Assembly: GCA_013407085.1 (NCBI GenBank)
Contig: JACCGJ010004939.1
Span: 60,190 to 124,189, forward strand
Direction: 5' to 3'
Source: Atriophallophorus winterbourni
Lineage: Eukaryota > Platyhelminthes > Trematoda > Plagiorchiida > Microphallidae
Length of the DNA stretch: 64,000 nt
Notes under the pieces: generated by a model
Database searches by the model: none
What the model was told of the DNA's origin: nothing
What the model saw: the letters and a program-made list of their open reading frames with translations, nothing else
Part shown: in pieces, positions 1 to 10,290 of the stretch
Numbering within the stretch: the first letter of the stretch is position 1
How the letters are laid out: every line of letters begins with the position of its first letter
Position numbers and translations under genes: made by a program

Positions 1-735
1 AAAGACATTCAATCATGGACTAAATCTTGCATCCAGTGTCAACGCAGCAAAGTCCAGCGTCATATCATCAGCGCCCCTGGATTATTCCCTCTACAGCGCG
101 AACGTTTACAACATGTTCACATCGATCTGGTAGGTCCCATGGCTATATCCAATGGTTTTGCATACATTCTCACTTGTATTGATCGTTTCACCCTTTGGCC
201 CACAGCTGTTCCTATTCCTGACATTAGTGCGGAAACGGTGGCGAAAACTTTCCTGCAAAGCTGGATTAGCAACTTTGGTGTTCCATGAACCATAACCACT
301 GACCGTGGATCCCAATTTCAATCAACCCTGTTTCGTGAGTTAAATAACCTTCTTGGCACGAACCACATTCAAACTACAGCATATCATCCCTTTGCTAATG
401 GTTTGGTAGAAAGATTTCATCGCCATTCGAAGGCTGCGTTGATGTTTAGTGGAAATACAGAGTAATGGGCAGAGCATTTGCCTTTAATTCTTCTCAAAAT
501 CCGTACGTCTGTGAAAGAAGATCTTGGTTGTTCTGCGGCTGAGTTACTATATGGCATGACACTTCGTCTCCCAGGTGAGTTGAATGCATCACCTGACGTT
601 CTAATTGACGTCAGCATACCTCATTACGTCAATCGTTTACGAACATTAATGCGTCAATTACGCGTAACTCCTACCCGTTCCAATACTCGTCCTTTTTATC
701 TTCCTGCCGATTTTCGAACATGTGATTTTGTTTTT
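1..735 (+). pseudogene. Ty3/Gypsy (CsRn1-like) integrase fragment
   Basis: Read from base 1, this frame encodes the integrase part of a Ty3/Gypsy pol. It has the tail of the zinc-binding head (SCIQCQRSK) and a core with the three acidic positions in HIDLVGP (near 118-135), TTDRGSQF and FANGLVERF. Integrase joins retrotransposon cDNA to the host chromosome. Two stop codons interrupt the frame (TGA after GVP near 286, TAA near 463), so it is dead. The 5' part lies outside the window. At about 735 the frame is broken by a LINE and resumes near 1,595. The CsRn1-like label is from remembered family resemblance. The integrase assignment itself is secure. Confidence 0.85.
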
Positions 736-1595
736 GTTAGAACTAGCACATCCTGTGGGTCGTATGTTTAACGCTTCCTTGCAACATGGATATATTCCGA
801 GTATTTGGAAGCTGGCTAATGTGATCCCGATACGTAAATGTGGCAGTCGATCCTCAGTTTGTAAGTGCAGACCTGCAAGCCTTATTAACATCCTATGTAA
901 AATCCTGGAGAAACTTATTAGGGATAGGATCTGTCGCCATCTAGTTGATTACTCGTTGCTGAACTCTGCTCAGCACGGCTTCCTTAAAGGGAAGTCGTGC
1001 CTAACAAACCTCTTATGTTTTCTTAACGAGGTCACCATGAGGCTAGATAAAGGCCAACAAGTTGAAGTTTTTTACTTGGACTTTTGCAAGGCCTTTGATT
1101 CGGTAAACCACAGATTGGTTGCAGACAAACTTGGTTATATGGGTATGGATGGTCTTCTGAAGAAATGGATAATAGGCTTCTTAAGCAATAGATTCTTTCG
1201 TGCCATTGAAACCGGCCAAGCGACATGTCAGGTCCAATGTTCGTAAGTTCTTCTTTAGTGAAAGGGTAGTAAATTACTGGAATCGACTTCCTAAAGAACT
1301 TGTTTGTTTTACTTCGGTAAGGGGTTTCAAGAATGGACTAGACTCTGTGTGGCCTTCATTATTTCCTGATTTTTATCCGTAAGGGAATAATTGTCGTTGG
1401 AACGCACTAATGTTTCTGCTCACCTACTGGTGAGGGGAGTTTTTCTGTTGCATTCCAGATTACTCTCATACCAGAAGATATTGTTTGAAGTGGTGACGCT
1501 CTTCTGTGGCATACCACCGAAAAAAATCTGGACGCTCGATTTGCTCGTTAGCCACATACAGTCCTGTGCAAACTGAACTGAACTGAACTGGATCA
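735..1595 (+). mobile_element. CR1-like LINE fragment nested in the Gypsy pol
   Basis: An RT N-terminal half runs from about 740 to 1,240, with CLTNLLCFLNE (fingers region) and YLDFCKAFDSVNH (first catalytic Asp). The sequence then jumps to the LINE C-terminal tail at 1,210-1,382 (VVNYWNRLPKELV). The FADD-containing palm is missing, so the copy is internally deleted as well as 5' truncated. It ends at 1,573-1,591 in a short tandem repeat (tgaac units), the kind of simple-repeat tail CR1 elements carry. Integrase-side Gypsy sequence flanks it on both sides, showing insertion into the older element. It is not functional. Confidence 0.75.
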
Positions 1596-2000
1596 GGTTC
1601 GTAGACCTCTTCAACCTCCCTACACTAGCTCTTTCAAAGTAATCGGGAGACATGCGAAGTATTTTGTCATCGACAAGAATGGTGAGCACGACACCGTCAG
1701 CATTGATCGTCTCAAAATCGCCTATGTTGAGTCTGCTGTCTCGCCCAAACATGACGCTGTTCCCAGTCTGATTGAAAGCACTGCTGAGACTGCAGTTATT
1801 CCATCTCTACCCAGTCCCTCAAATCCAAGTGACATTCATCACAACCCACACAGTCTACCCATCCATGTATATACTCACCCCCATCTATCCCCAAACACGA
1901 CTAACTCGTTCCGGTCGTACCGTCAGGTGGCCCGCTAACCTAACCGACTTCTCCCAATGACGCTTTCGAGCGTTTGCAAACCTCTATTCCAACGCTCTAG
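1595..2000 (+). pseudogene. Gypsy pol C-terminal region, downstream half of the split element
   Basis: The frame resumes with VRRPLQPPYTSSFKVI and YFVIDKNGEHDTVSIDRLK, the conserved region downstream of the integrase core in CsRn1-like elements, then a Pro/Ser/Thr-rich tail. The same region occurs as separate copies at 7,030-7,260 (+) and 48,420-48,780 (-). A purine-rich tract (aggaggggag, about 1,998-2,007) follows directly and could be the polypurine tract. Bases 2,008-2,270 may then be 3' LTR, but no second LTR is in view to prove this. Confidence 0.7.
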
Positions 2001-2279
2001 GAGGGGAGTATCATAGTGTTTTCCATTTGCATAACCTTTACTGCGCTTGTTTTACTGCTTATGCCGAGTAGCGGTTTATGTACTTATGAAACGCGCGGTT
2101 TTCGGATTACACGTGGCGTGACGCATCTCTTGATCTGTTTTGAGACTAGCTCCATCCACTGTCGCCATTGTGCTGGAGTTCATGTGTTCTGTGTTTGCGT
2201 GATCTAAACTACATCGGAATAGCATTGTGTTCCAACTAGAAACTATAAACTGCTAGTGGTAACACTCCTACTTGCCCAG

Positions 2280-2530
2280 TCTTATTTATTACTTTATCTC
2301 GACCAGGTTTACCACTACGCTGTGACTTACATTTAATTTAAGGTAGTTACAATTATCTACCAATCTGGTCGCAGCTTCTAGTCCATTTATTATGTCGCAG
2401 CTATCTGACATTATGACGATTTTAACATTATCAGCAAACATGTAACAGAAGGCGAACAGCTGATTTGTTAGATCATCAATGAAGATGGGAAGATTAGAGG
2501 ACACAAGACTGATGTAAGATACGAGAGACT
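2280..2530 (-). mobile_element. CR1-like reverse transcriptase fragment
   Basis: The minus strand reads FIDDLTNQLFAFCYMFADN, matching the RT palm block in which an I-N-D-L motif precedes the FADD catalytic motif. Here the second Asp is changed to Asn. Only about 80 codons survive, with no endonuclease or tail next to them. It is a truncated, inactive LINE piece. Confidence 0.65.
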
Positions 2531-3238
2531 GATGAAGGTCTAAATTGAGTATAACCCATATAGCGAACGGGTACTAAAGGAGCAAATCCATCATAAATTA
2601 GGATAATGTTGCTCACGATCTGTTCCCACATCCCGTGAACATGATCAAGGTGTTGCCACGAAATAATTGCTGATGCCTGCAGTGCGGCGAGCTTCGAGCA
2701 GATTTAACGGGGAATTACAGAAGATCGCGATCAACTCGCTAGCCAAAACTACATGTTCGCTCTATCCTTAGGGTAGAAAGTAGACCAAATTTTCTTTACC
2801 GCTTCCAGCAGTTGCGAGAGATATGCTGATAGTAAATTTTATGCGGGTTTGTTCGCGTGTGCTTGCAGCGCATGAAATTATGTCCAGTCCAAAAATATTT
2901 CGCTTTCCCGAAGAGTGAGAGATTTGATACTAATACTTTATCTCGGGATGATTAATATAACGGAAGATCACAATACAGTGTGCTATGGCCAAAAGAAACG
3001 AAAACTGAACCTGCAGAATAGCATCTTCCTCCAAACTAGTGTTTGGACCACGGTAATACAGCTTAACACCATACGCGTGCATCAGTGTAGGAGCAAGGTA
3101 GAAACCATCTACACGTTCGTGGTAGAAAGAGAAGGTCTTTAGCCAAAAGGAATAGCTCAATGGGAAAATGCCACTCTAGCCAACCTACCATAGGTTGTTC
3201 GCTTCTTATTGCACCAAGAACTTCAGGTATGACAGTCG
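2530..3238. other. Unassigned spacer
   Basis: Short overlapping frames on both strands near 2,915-3,160 show no motif I recognise. No splice-site-bounded exon, repeat tail or RNA gene was seen. It is probably decayed transposon sequence next to the Gypsy LTR. Confidence 0.4.
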
Positions 3239-3434
3239 TGTTATAACCAGACAGTCACAGGAATATGTATTGGGTACACGCAGCCTTCTCGGTCTGCTCG
3301 ACTCGTAGTCAAAAGTAAAAAGTGGGTCAACAATGTAAAACGCACATGATGTGCACACACACAAATCGATACATGTCCGCGGGCGAATGAGCGCCATCAC
3401 GTTGTGTTAGTGGGATAGACACACGCACACGACA
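3239..3434 (-). repeat. 3' LTR of the minus-strand Gypsy element
   Basis: Bases 3,239-3,434 match 6,055-6,253 almost base for base. On the element strand both begin TGTCGTGTG and end CA. A purine-rich stretch on the minus strand just inside (GAGGATGAAGGAG, about 3,435-3,450) fits a polypurine tract. No convincing target-site duplication flanks the pair. Confidence 0.85.
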
Positions 3435-3451
3435 CTCCTTCATCCTCAGGT

Positions 3452-4765
3452 TTAAACGAGTCCCGCTTGATACCTCTTGACAGGCCTGCGCTGGCGATCA
3501 GACCGCCGGATTGGGCTTGCACTTTCCTCTTCAGTGTTTGACTCGACTAATGTTTCAGCCTCACGATTTTCTGGTGTTTGTAACGGACTTGGTGTAGTTT
3601 CTCGCCGTCTAATGTGGTCCCCATGGCGAGTGATGCGAACGCCATCATCCATGGGCATGGTCCGTTTATGCCCATCATCTAGAATGATAGTTTCCCTCTT
3701 CCACGATGGTACCGACGGGTCGGGGCGAACGTAAACCGGGTCTCCGTCACTCACTCTACTCGGGACACTCTTTTGGTTTTGCTGTCTCATCGTCTCATGT
3801 TGTTTAACTGATATACGGGAGCAGGGGTCGGGGCGAAGGAGGTCCAAGCGGCATCTCAAACGACGGCCCATCAATAACTCCGCCGGTGACAGACCCGTAG
3901 TTGACTGCGGAGTTATCCGATAACCAAAAAGGAACTTATTGATTTTTGTCTGTAAATCACCGGCCATTTTGCGAATACCTTGTTTTACCGTTTGGACCGC
4001 ACGTTCTGCTAGTCCATTGGAAGCCGGGTAGTAAGCAGGCGTATGTAGGAGATGAATCCCGTTGTTGCTCATCCACTGTTAGAGCTCAGCGCTCACAAAC
4101 GCAGGACCGTTATCGCAGACCACCGTATCCGGTAGACCGTGGGTACAGAAAAGTGTCCGCAGCACGTTTATAGTCATCTGTGCTGTTGACGTTCTTACAA
4201 GTTTGGCCTCTATCCATTTTGAATAAGCATCAACTACTATCAGCATCATTACACCATCAATTGGTCCAGCAAAGTCGATGTGAAGACGTCTCCAAGGTTG
4301 TTTTGGACAAGGCCATGGGACCACTGGCCCACGGCGTACCATAGGTCTTGTTTGCTGACAGGGCTGGCAAGTATTTACGAGTTGTATAATATCGCTATCA
4401 ATACCGGGCCACCACACGTAATTTCGGGACAGCGATTTCATTCGTGAGATACCCGGGTGCGATGAATGAAGTTCTTCCAAAATAGCGTTCCTGAACTTGG
4501 GAGGTATTACAACACGACTTCCCAATAAAATACATCCATCGAATAGGCTTAGGTCGTCCTGACGTTGACAATAATGCGCTTCTTCGTTTGTGACACTCTC
4601 CGGCCACCCATCTTGCAAATATCGCTTTACCGAGGACAATACAGGGTCCTTTTCCGTCTCGTCTCTTATATCTTTCGCCGACACGGGTGAGGAGTTTATC
4701 CATTTCACAAGAGCAACCAGTTCACACGGTAAGTTGGAAGGTGTTGGACATTCCGATAACGTCAC
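3452..4765 (-). pseudogene. Gypsy integrase (interrupted by one stop)
   Basis: The frame starts in the linker before integrase, then has the H2C2 head (LEELHSSHPGI and CQPCQQTRP) and a DDE core (HIDFAGP, VCDNGPAF, ASNGLAERAVQ). It ends in a basic C-terminal region with PVYVRPDPSVPSW. A single TAA at about 4,079-4,081 falls between the second Asp and the Glu and splits it into 4,765-4,079 and 4,072-3,452. Apart from that the frame is open, indicating recent decay. Integrase would insert element cDNA. This copy could not do so without read-through. Confidence 0.87.
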
Positions 4766-4804
4766 ACGAACACCCTTGAGTTTGCCATTATCCGAGTCGG
4801 CGAA

Positions 4805-6019
4805 CTAGGGTTCATACTGCTTCAAAAGCGTTTGCATGTCAGTTAAAGCCTCATTATTGTACACTTTAAGAACGGGTACTTTCTGCAGCCAATCACGACC
4901 AAGTAAATTTACACCAGTGCCAGTAGTTACGTGTAACTTCATGCTATGCTTCTTGCTTGCATGATCTAGTTCGACCTCGGCACAACCCAAGAGATCGAGA
5001 TTCTCCCCAGTGTAGGTTTTTATTCGGAGATGCGGTAACCTCAAGGCTCTGATCGAGTTTTTACCGAATGCTTTCTCCCACGAGCTCCTGCTGCACAGCG
5101 TAACCGCGGAACCAGTGTCCAGCTCGAATGGTATGTATTGGCCATTGATCTTAAGCTCCAACTTTATCGGTGGAACAGGATCATCACTAACGGTGTGCAA
5201 AATGAAAACATCCGATTCAGACTGCAATTCAGTGTACTGCGTTCGTCCAGGATGTGACTGAGTTTGAACTTTTGAGCGGCATACCCTCGCGAGATGTCCT
5301 TGTTTCCTACAGTTATGGTAAATCGCGTCGCGATGAGGACATTCCGTACGATTCTTATGCTGCCAACCGCATCGATAACAGCGAAACCCCATAGGATTCG
5401 GTGCTCGCGGACTCTGAATCCTTACCTTGTCCACTTCAGCCGTACTTGTATCAGTGGTGCTGGGTACGTTCATCTGGGTTGGCCTCAGTTGGCAATGCTG
5501 TAGCAGTTCGGCGTTCTTATCCGCAGCTTCCATGCCAGTGGCAATACTATAAGCAGACTCCAGTGACAACTCATGTTCGGCCAGTAGCCTTCTCTGAATA
5601 CGAGGTTCTCTGATTCCCACAACCAATCGATCTCTCATCATGTCATCCCGAGCTGTTCCAAATGCACAAAATTCAGTCAGTCGCCTCAGGTCAGCCACAA
5701 AATTCGCAACAGATTCTCCTTCAGACTGAACGCGGGTGTTAAGCTTGAATCGTTGCACAATCACTGATGGCCTCGGATTGTAGTGTGGACCGATCGTTCG
5801 AACAATGAAATAATAGGATTTGGAAGACGGTAAATCGGGACTCACCAAACTGCGAATAAGTTCGTAGGTCTTGGAACCAATAACACTAAGCAGGGTGTTG
5901 ACCTTCTTTTGATCATTCGTAATGTCGTTTGCAGCGAAATAACAATTAATCCGTTCGATGTAAACATCCCATGTAGACAGACTTTCAGAATATTCCTCGA
6001 TTTTTCCGACACAATTCAT
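4805..6019 (-). CDS. Gypsy Gag-protease polyprotein
   Basis: This 404-codon frame starts at an ATG 36 bases inside the 5' LTR edge. Residues 1-170 resemble a Gypsy capsid (TWDVYIERINCYFAAN, FVADLRRLTEFCAFG). Cys/His clusters follow near residues 210-250. In the second, HNCRKQGHLARVC, the first Cys of the usual CCHC knuckle is replaced. A retropepsin-like protease carries LDTGSAVTL (active Asp) and LLGRDWL. The stop is a TAG at 4,805. It should package and process element RNA and protein, and the frame is intact. Family placement near the K02A2.6-type Gypsy group is an impression, not a search result. Confidence 0.85.
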   Translation of the reverse strand: MNCVGKIEEYSESLSTWDVYIERINCYFAANDITNDQKKVNTLLSVIGSKTYELIRSLVSPDLPSSKSYYFIVRTIGPHYNPRPSVIVQRFKLNTRVQSEGESVANFVADLRRLTEFCAFGTARDDMMRDRLVVGIREPRIQRRLLAEHELSLESAYSIATGMEAADKNAELLQHCQLRPTQMNVPSTTDTSTAEVDKVRIQSPRAPNPMGFRCYRCGWQHKNRTECPHRDAIYHNCRKQGHLARVCRSKVQTQSHPGRTQYTELQSESDVFILHTVSDDPVPPIKLELKINGQYIPFELDTGSAVTLCSRSSWEKAFGKNSIRALRLPHLRIKTYTGENLDLLGCAEVELDHASKKHSMKLHVTTGTGVNLLGRDWLQKVPVLKVYNNEALTDMQTLLKQYEP

Positions 6020-6054
6020 CGTATGATAGCAATTAATTTAGGTACTCCACCAAT

Positions 6055-6253
6055 TGTTATAACCAGACAGTCACAGGAATATGTATTGGGTACACGCAGC
6101 CTTCTCGGTCTGCTCGACTCGTAGTCAAATGTAAAAGTGGGTCAACAATGCAAAACGCACATGATGTGCACACACACAAATCGATACATGTCCGCGGGCG
6201 AAGGAAGCGACATCACCGTTGTGATTAGTGGGATAGACACAACGCACACGACA
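6055..6253 (-). repeat. 5' LTR of the minus-strand Gypsy element
   Basis: Partner of 3,239-3,434, with the same TG...CA ends and only scattered substitutions and one- or few-base indels. Just inside it on the element strand the sequence TGGTGGAGTACC could pair with a tRNA 3' end (GGTACTCCACCA), as a primer-binding site should. Confidence 0.85.
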
Positions 6254-6667
6254 GGTTACACGCACTGAGGTAAACGCTGGAGACATAGTTCCTTTAGTAA
6301 GGACACAAACATGTGCGATGACCCGAGCAGGTGGCGCATCTCCATTAGTATAGTAGATGGCAATTTCTAAGTTGCCGAACAGCTGCTGTAGCTTAGATCG
6401 TTCAGACGGAACCGTGCGAGAAATCACGCATTTTGACGATACGGTAACGGTCACCTATGGGTGCAGTCAGGACTGCGTCGCGTAACTGTAACAACACATC
6501 CGAGGGAGTTTCTGCGTTAAATGCGAAAACATAGCGGAGTCATCAATTATATTTTTAGAACTAAATTCAGTTTCTAAAAAATGAAACCAATTTTCAGGTT
6601 CCTGTGGAATAAAGCTGGGTATTGTGATGACAGTCGAAGCTAAAAAAGGACGTTTAGAATCACTCAT
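6254..6667 (-). pseudogene. CsRn1-like Gypsy gag fragment
   Basis: An ATG at 6,667 (minus) opens a frame with ITIPSFIPQEPENWFHFLE, typical of the capsid start in CsRn1-like Gag. After a frameshift, a second frame has PSERSKLQQLFGNLE and a later T-K-G-T-M motif, also Gag-like. The gag stops exactly where the 5' LTR of the 3.2-6.25 kb element begins. Upstream, 6,838-6,853 holds the matching primer site. Confidence 0.7.
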
Positions 6668-6796
6668 GATAAACAGGAGCGATTAATGCAAACAAAATGC
6701 ACGATTAAACGAGGTAAAAAATGTACCTGAAAACTCCGATGTGAAGCGGAAAAATTTTGACGTACCGGAAAAGATACACGAAGAATGCGTGTATGT

Positions 6797-6893
6797 CGGG
6801 CTCACCAATTTGTAGTACACGAAGGATTCATGCATCACGTCGGGCTCACCAATTTGAAGTGGACCAAATTACTACAATAACGTCCCATTTTTA
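6797..6893 (-). repeat. Gypsy LTR edge and primer-binding site
   Basis: The motif gtcgggctcaccaattt reads TGGTGAGCCCGAC on the minus strand, close to the tRNA-Trp primer site used by CsRn1-like elements. It occurs here (a partial copy near 6,797 and a fuller one at 6,838) and again at 7,308-7,364, each followed by the shared block agtggacca...ataacgtccca. The downstream minus-strand gag (ATG at 6,667) fits this orientation. Confidence 0.55.
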
Positions 6894-7019
6894 GAACTAA
6901 ATTCAGTTCACTCGGTCGTGGCTATAAACACATGCAGCAGAGAGTTTTTCTTATTACTTATCAGAAGCACATGCACCTCCGGCTCCGGCTAACCATGAGC
7001 ACACGCCGCCCAACACGGG

Positions 7020-7260
7020 CGGTCTCCCAAGACGGTCGTCATTGACCGTGTCGGCAAGCATGACACTGTCTCAATCGACAAAGTCAAATCGGCTTTCATG
7101 GACGAGGAAGTTATCCCACATGACCCAACGCCAACCCCGGCACCACTGGTCATTACCCCTCATGTACCCACAGCTAACCCACAGGCGGCCACTACAGGAA
7201 CCAAACGTGCCAAACGGCAACCCGTTCAATTCGCTGATTTAGTTGTAGATAGTTAATACT
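7020..7260 (+). pseudogene. CsRn1-like pol C-terminal fragment
   Basis: The frame reads DTVSIDKVKSAFMD, then a Pro/Thr-rich tail ending near RAKRQPVQFADLV. This matches the post-integrase tail at 1,640-1,960 and, on the other strand, 48,420-48,780. It is a short fragment without catalytic domains. Confidence 0.7.
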
Positions 7261-7305
7261 TTCATATCTTTTGGCATACATGCGTACTTTATTTCGTACC
7301 TCATT

Positions 7306-7404
7306 CTAATCACGTCGGGCTCACCAATTTGTAGTGGACCAGATTACTACAATAACGTCCCACTAGAATAGGAGAAAACGCAGGTTGACTAGAAAATATA
7401 TAAC
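7306..7404 (-). repeat. Second Gypsy primer-site/LTR-edge copy
   Basis: It repeats the 6,838-6,893 block (gtcgggctcaccaatttg, then agtggacca and ataacgtcccac). It marks the transposon border immediately left of the duplicated segment that starts at about 7,405. Confidence 0.5.
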
Positions 7405-10020
7405 GGTAGCCAAAACGTGTAAAGAGCGGTCACGAGGCACGCACGAACGGAAGTTATAATTGGCAAGGTCAATGTTTTGTTGAGGAAAAACAAGCGATGT
7501 TACAGTATCACATCATATTAGCATGAATTCTCCTTCGCTTTAGATGCGACAGCTGCGTTTGAGTTCGAAGTGGACGTTGATTTTAGTCTCGATGAGGAAT
7601 GCGGCCTGATCGAGAGCAAAGATCAAACGAGAAGTTGCACTTACGTATGTCAAAAAGAAAAACGCATTATTTTATCTTTATTAATGCGATCAATTTGGCG
7701 TAGACGTTTTCTACTTTCGATTGACCATGCGTATTAAGAAATCAGATTATATTGGTGAGGTGTCGGCATCTATAGCGTATTTCCAATTTAAAGGGACTTT
7801 ACATTATTTTTATTTAACATTTTTTATCCGAAGATTCAAAGTTCAACGGTGTTCTGCGCGCAGATAACAACTGCACATATAGAGCACGTTCACCTACTAT
7901 TTTCTGAACTGAACACTTCAAGCTAATAAAAGATTGGTGCAATTGGAGTTTTCAAATTGTTTGTTTGGTGATGCTTTTAGTATTCCCAATATTGTCATTT
8001 AAGCGATTTAAGTTCAACAAATTGTTAGCGAAGGCACATTTCTCATTTTTATTACCTCATTTACAATATAATTCGCTCTATTTATCAATAAAACTTCGTA
8101 ATCGGTGTTATAAAATGTCCCATAATTAATGTGTTAGAGAAAGCTTGTGAGTGTTATTCTCAAAAAATATTTTTCATATATCGGTGAGATCAACTAATTA
8201 GTATCGTTTCGATCCTGACACAGAAGCTCCGTTAGACCGAGGTTGTCCGTAAGTATGGAGATTGAGATACTGACACAATTAATCTGGCGAAGCTTGTGAA
8301 TTAGATGCAGGACGATACCGCTAAATTGCTCTATTTGTTTATTCACAAACTTACTTTGCCATCGCCAAATTCAACTAGAGCAAACACCATTTAGATCAAA
8401 TATTGAAGTAATGGAATTAATCCATTGGATAAAGCATCTGAAAATAATGCAAATCATGTGTTTGCAATTATAAGTGCTGGAATACATCGCGATTAATCTA
8501 AAAGCTTGTCAGTTGAAAAACTCTCTTGTTGCTCACATATCTAATGTTTACTCAGGCGAGAACACGTATGAACGTGATAGCTTGTAAACTGCTACGTTAC
8601 TGCATTTTCGAATCACGGCTTCTACTGACAGAACTGCTTTTGGGAATAAAATCCTGAGGAATTCAATCAGAAACTGTGACTACTCGCACATTTCGGAAAT
8701 TAAAAGCTTTGGGTAATCGATTGAAAGAAATTCCGGTAAGTGTATCGAACATGGAACTAATCAACTTGATATTTCCATTTTCAAATATACATTGTACAAG
8801 TAATGACTGATTATTCCTTTTCTTTTTATGTCAGTTAATGTTTCAGTTCAATTTTCCCCTCCATTCATTCGAGCCCAACACTTGTCGATAATAATGGAAA
8901 ATTAATGGTGTTTAAATATAGGATTCATAACTAAAAAAAACAATTTCAAGAAAATAATCTTTTCAACCTCGATAACCAACTTGTTGATTTGAGCAAACGA
9001 TTACAAATCAGTTGATTAGAAGTATTCTAACACCGTATAGAATAAATTCGATTTACGCACATTCCGTTTAAAGTGGTTGGTTTAATTCAGCACAAGCTTT
9101 GATGTTGCGGGTTAGGTTGCTTTTCCCACCGATAGAAACATAATAGCTATTTTAGATTACCCTTTAGTTTCTTAGAAAATAACGTTTAATGGAGTATGTT
9201 TGTGAGCAAGCAAGGTTTCGAGTGTAGTTTGATTAAATTTGGTGTTCGGAGTCTCTGCGCTACAAGTGGAACCGGAAAAACGGCTAATGTTTGGCAAGGG
9301 CGAAGTGCATTAACGACGAGCACTAATCATGAGCTTTCGGACTATATGCAACACAAGAGCAGTAATCTCCAGAATTTCTGAAGAAGAAAACCAACACCCC
9401 TTAATAATTCAGGTTTCGGGATGGTTGCCTCAGGACTGTTTGAGTGGCAACATTTTCGGAAACATGAGAAAATTGACAAAGTGAAGCGCAATAGAACGAT
9501 ATGCAATTGGACAATGCAAGTCAAAAAAGCCCCGTTTCGCTTGAAGCGTACCTCTTAAAAAATCAGTTCAAAGTGAAACCACGACAGACACCTTCAGTTC
9601 AGTGTTGTGATTATTTGATTTGCCTGCAGGCCTGTTTCTTTTTTCTGGTATTGTGCGCAAAAATTTGGTATTTCTTGTTTTGTCGGATTCGATGAATTAA
9701 CACGATTAAATTTGAACAAAGTTACCTAAGTGATGAATAGAGAATCAATCGATGTTTGTGAAATACGGAAGATAAAGTTATTGATGGTTATTGATGGAAT
9801 AATGACCCGGATGTTTTGATAAGTGCCCAGGTGTTCTCCATTTGCCTTTGTTAACCTGAAATTATTTAACGAGACCATTTTCGGGCTCTCTACCCACGCG
9901 CTACAATATCAAATTAGGCATATATTTGAGATTCTTCGCAACTGTTACCAAGGCTGTCACGGCCGGGGCGGTTTTGCGAATCAGCTCCCTATTCCAAAAT
10001 TGCGCTAATGTCTAGCGTCT
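7405..10020. other. Non-coding block shared by both duplication copies
   Basis: AT-rich DNA with no frame longer than about 65 codons and no transposon domain. The counterpart is 49,528-52,130. The short frame at 9,196-9,381 is partly kept at 51,305-51,496, but this follows overall DNA identity and is not evidence of coding. I see no exon pairs or RNA gene here. Confidence 0.6.
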
Positions 10021-10024
10021 CATA

Positions 10025-10290
10025 TAGCCTCTGATAACCAAGTCCAGCTCATGGCCGGCACGCGTGGTCCTGTGTGACCCGCCGGAACTGCTTCTATCGA
10101 CAGGAGAAAGGGTGAAGGCGGATGATTGGCGCCTCCCTACCAGCTTGCTTCGGGCAGTTGGATTTCGTAAGACCATGAAGGCGGTCCACCTAATGAAACA
10201 AAAACCTTTATCTCAAACTTCCAGGGACTTCCGGCTAGATCCAATCATGGAAAAGGCATCAGGAGTCAACCTCGAAGAAAATAATTAGGC
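10025..10290 (+). repeat. Short interspersed repeat or LINE 5'-end fragment
   Basis: It contains a block with gaccgccggaactgcttct-like sequence, then aaggcgg and a -gattggcgcc- stretch. Related blocks occur at 52,150-52,240, inside the 5' leader of the RTE-like LINE at 52,300-52,480, and more diverged near 22,870-23,100. It is either a SINE sharing sequence with that LINE or a detached LINE 5' leader. No tRNA-like promoter boxes could be identified with confidence. Confidence 0.5.

Larger units (their letters stand above)
3239..6253 (-). mobile_element. Ty3/Gypsy retrotransposon with internal RT-RNase H deletion
   Basis: On the minus strand the order is 5' LTR (6,055-6,253), a primer-site candidate starting TGGTGGAGTACC at the LTR edge, gag-protease (6,019-4,805), integrase (4,765-3,452), polypurine tract and 3' LTR (3,239-3,434). 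The reverse transcriptase and RNase H expected between protease and integrase are absent, so the 3.0 kb copy could move only with help from another element. The LTRs differ at only a handful of positions by eye, so the insertion is fairly young. It adjoins a CsRn1-like gag at 6,254, suggesting insertion into or beside that older element. Confidence 0.88.

Noticed and set aside
9196..9381. Small gene conserved in both duplication copies (also 51,305)
   Set aside because: Conservation equals that of surrounding non-coding DNA, and start positions and residues drift without coding-type constraint.
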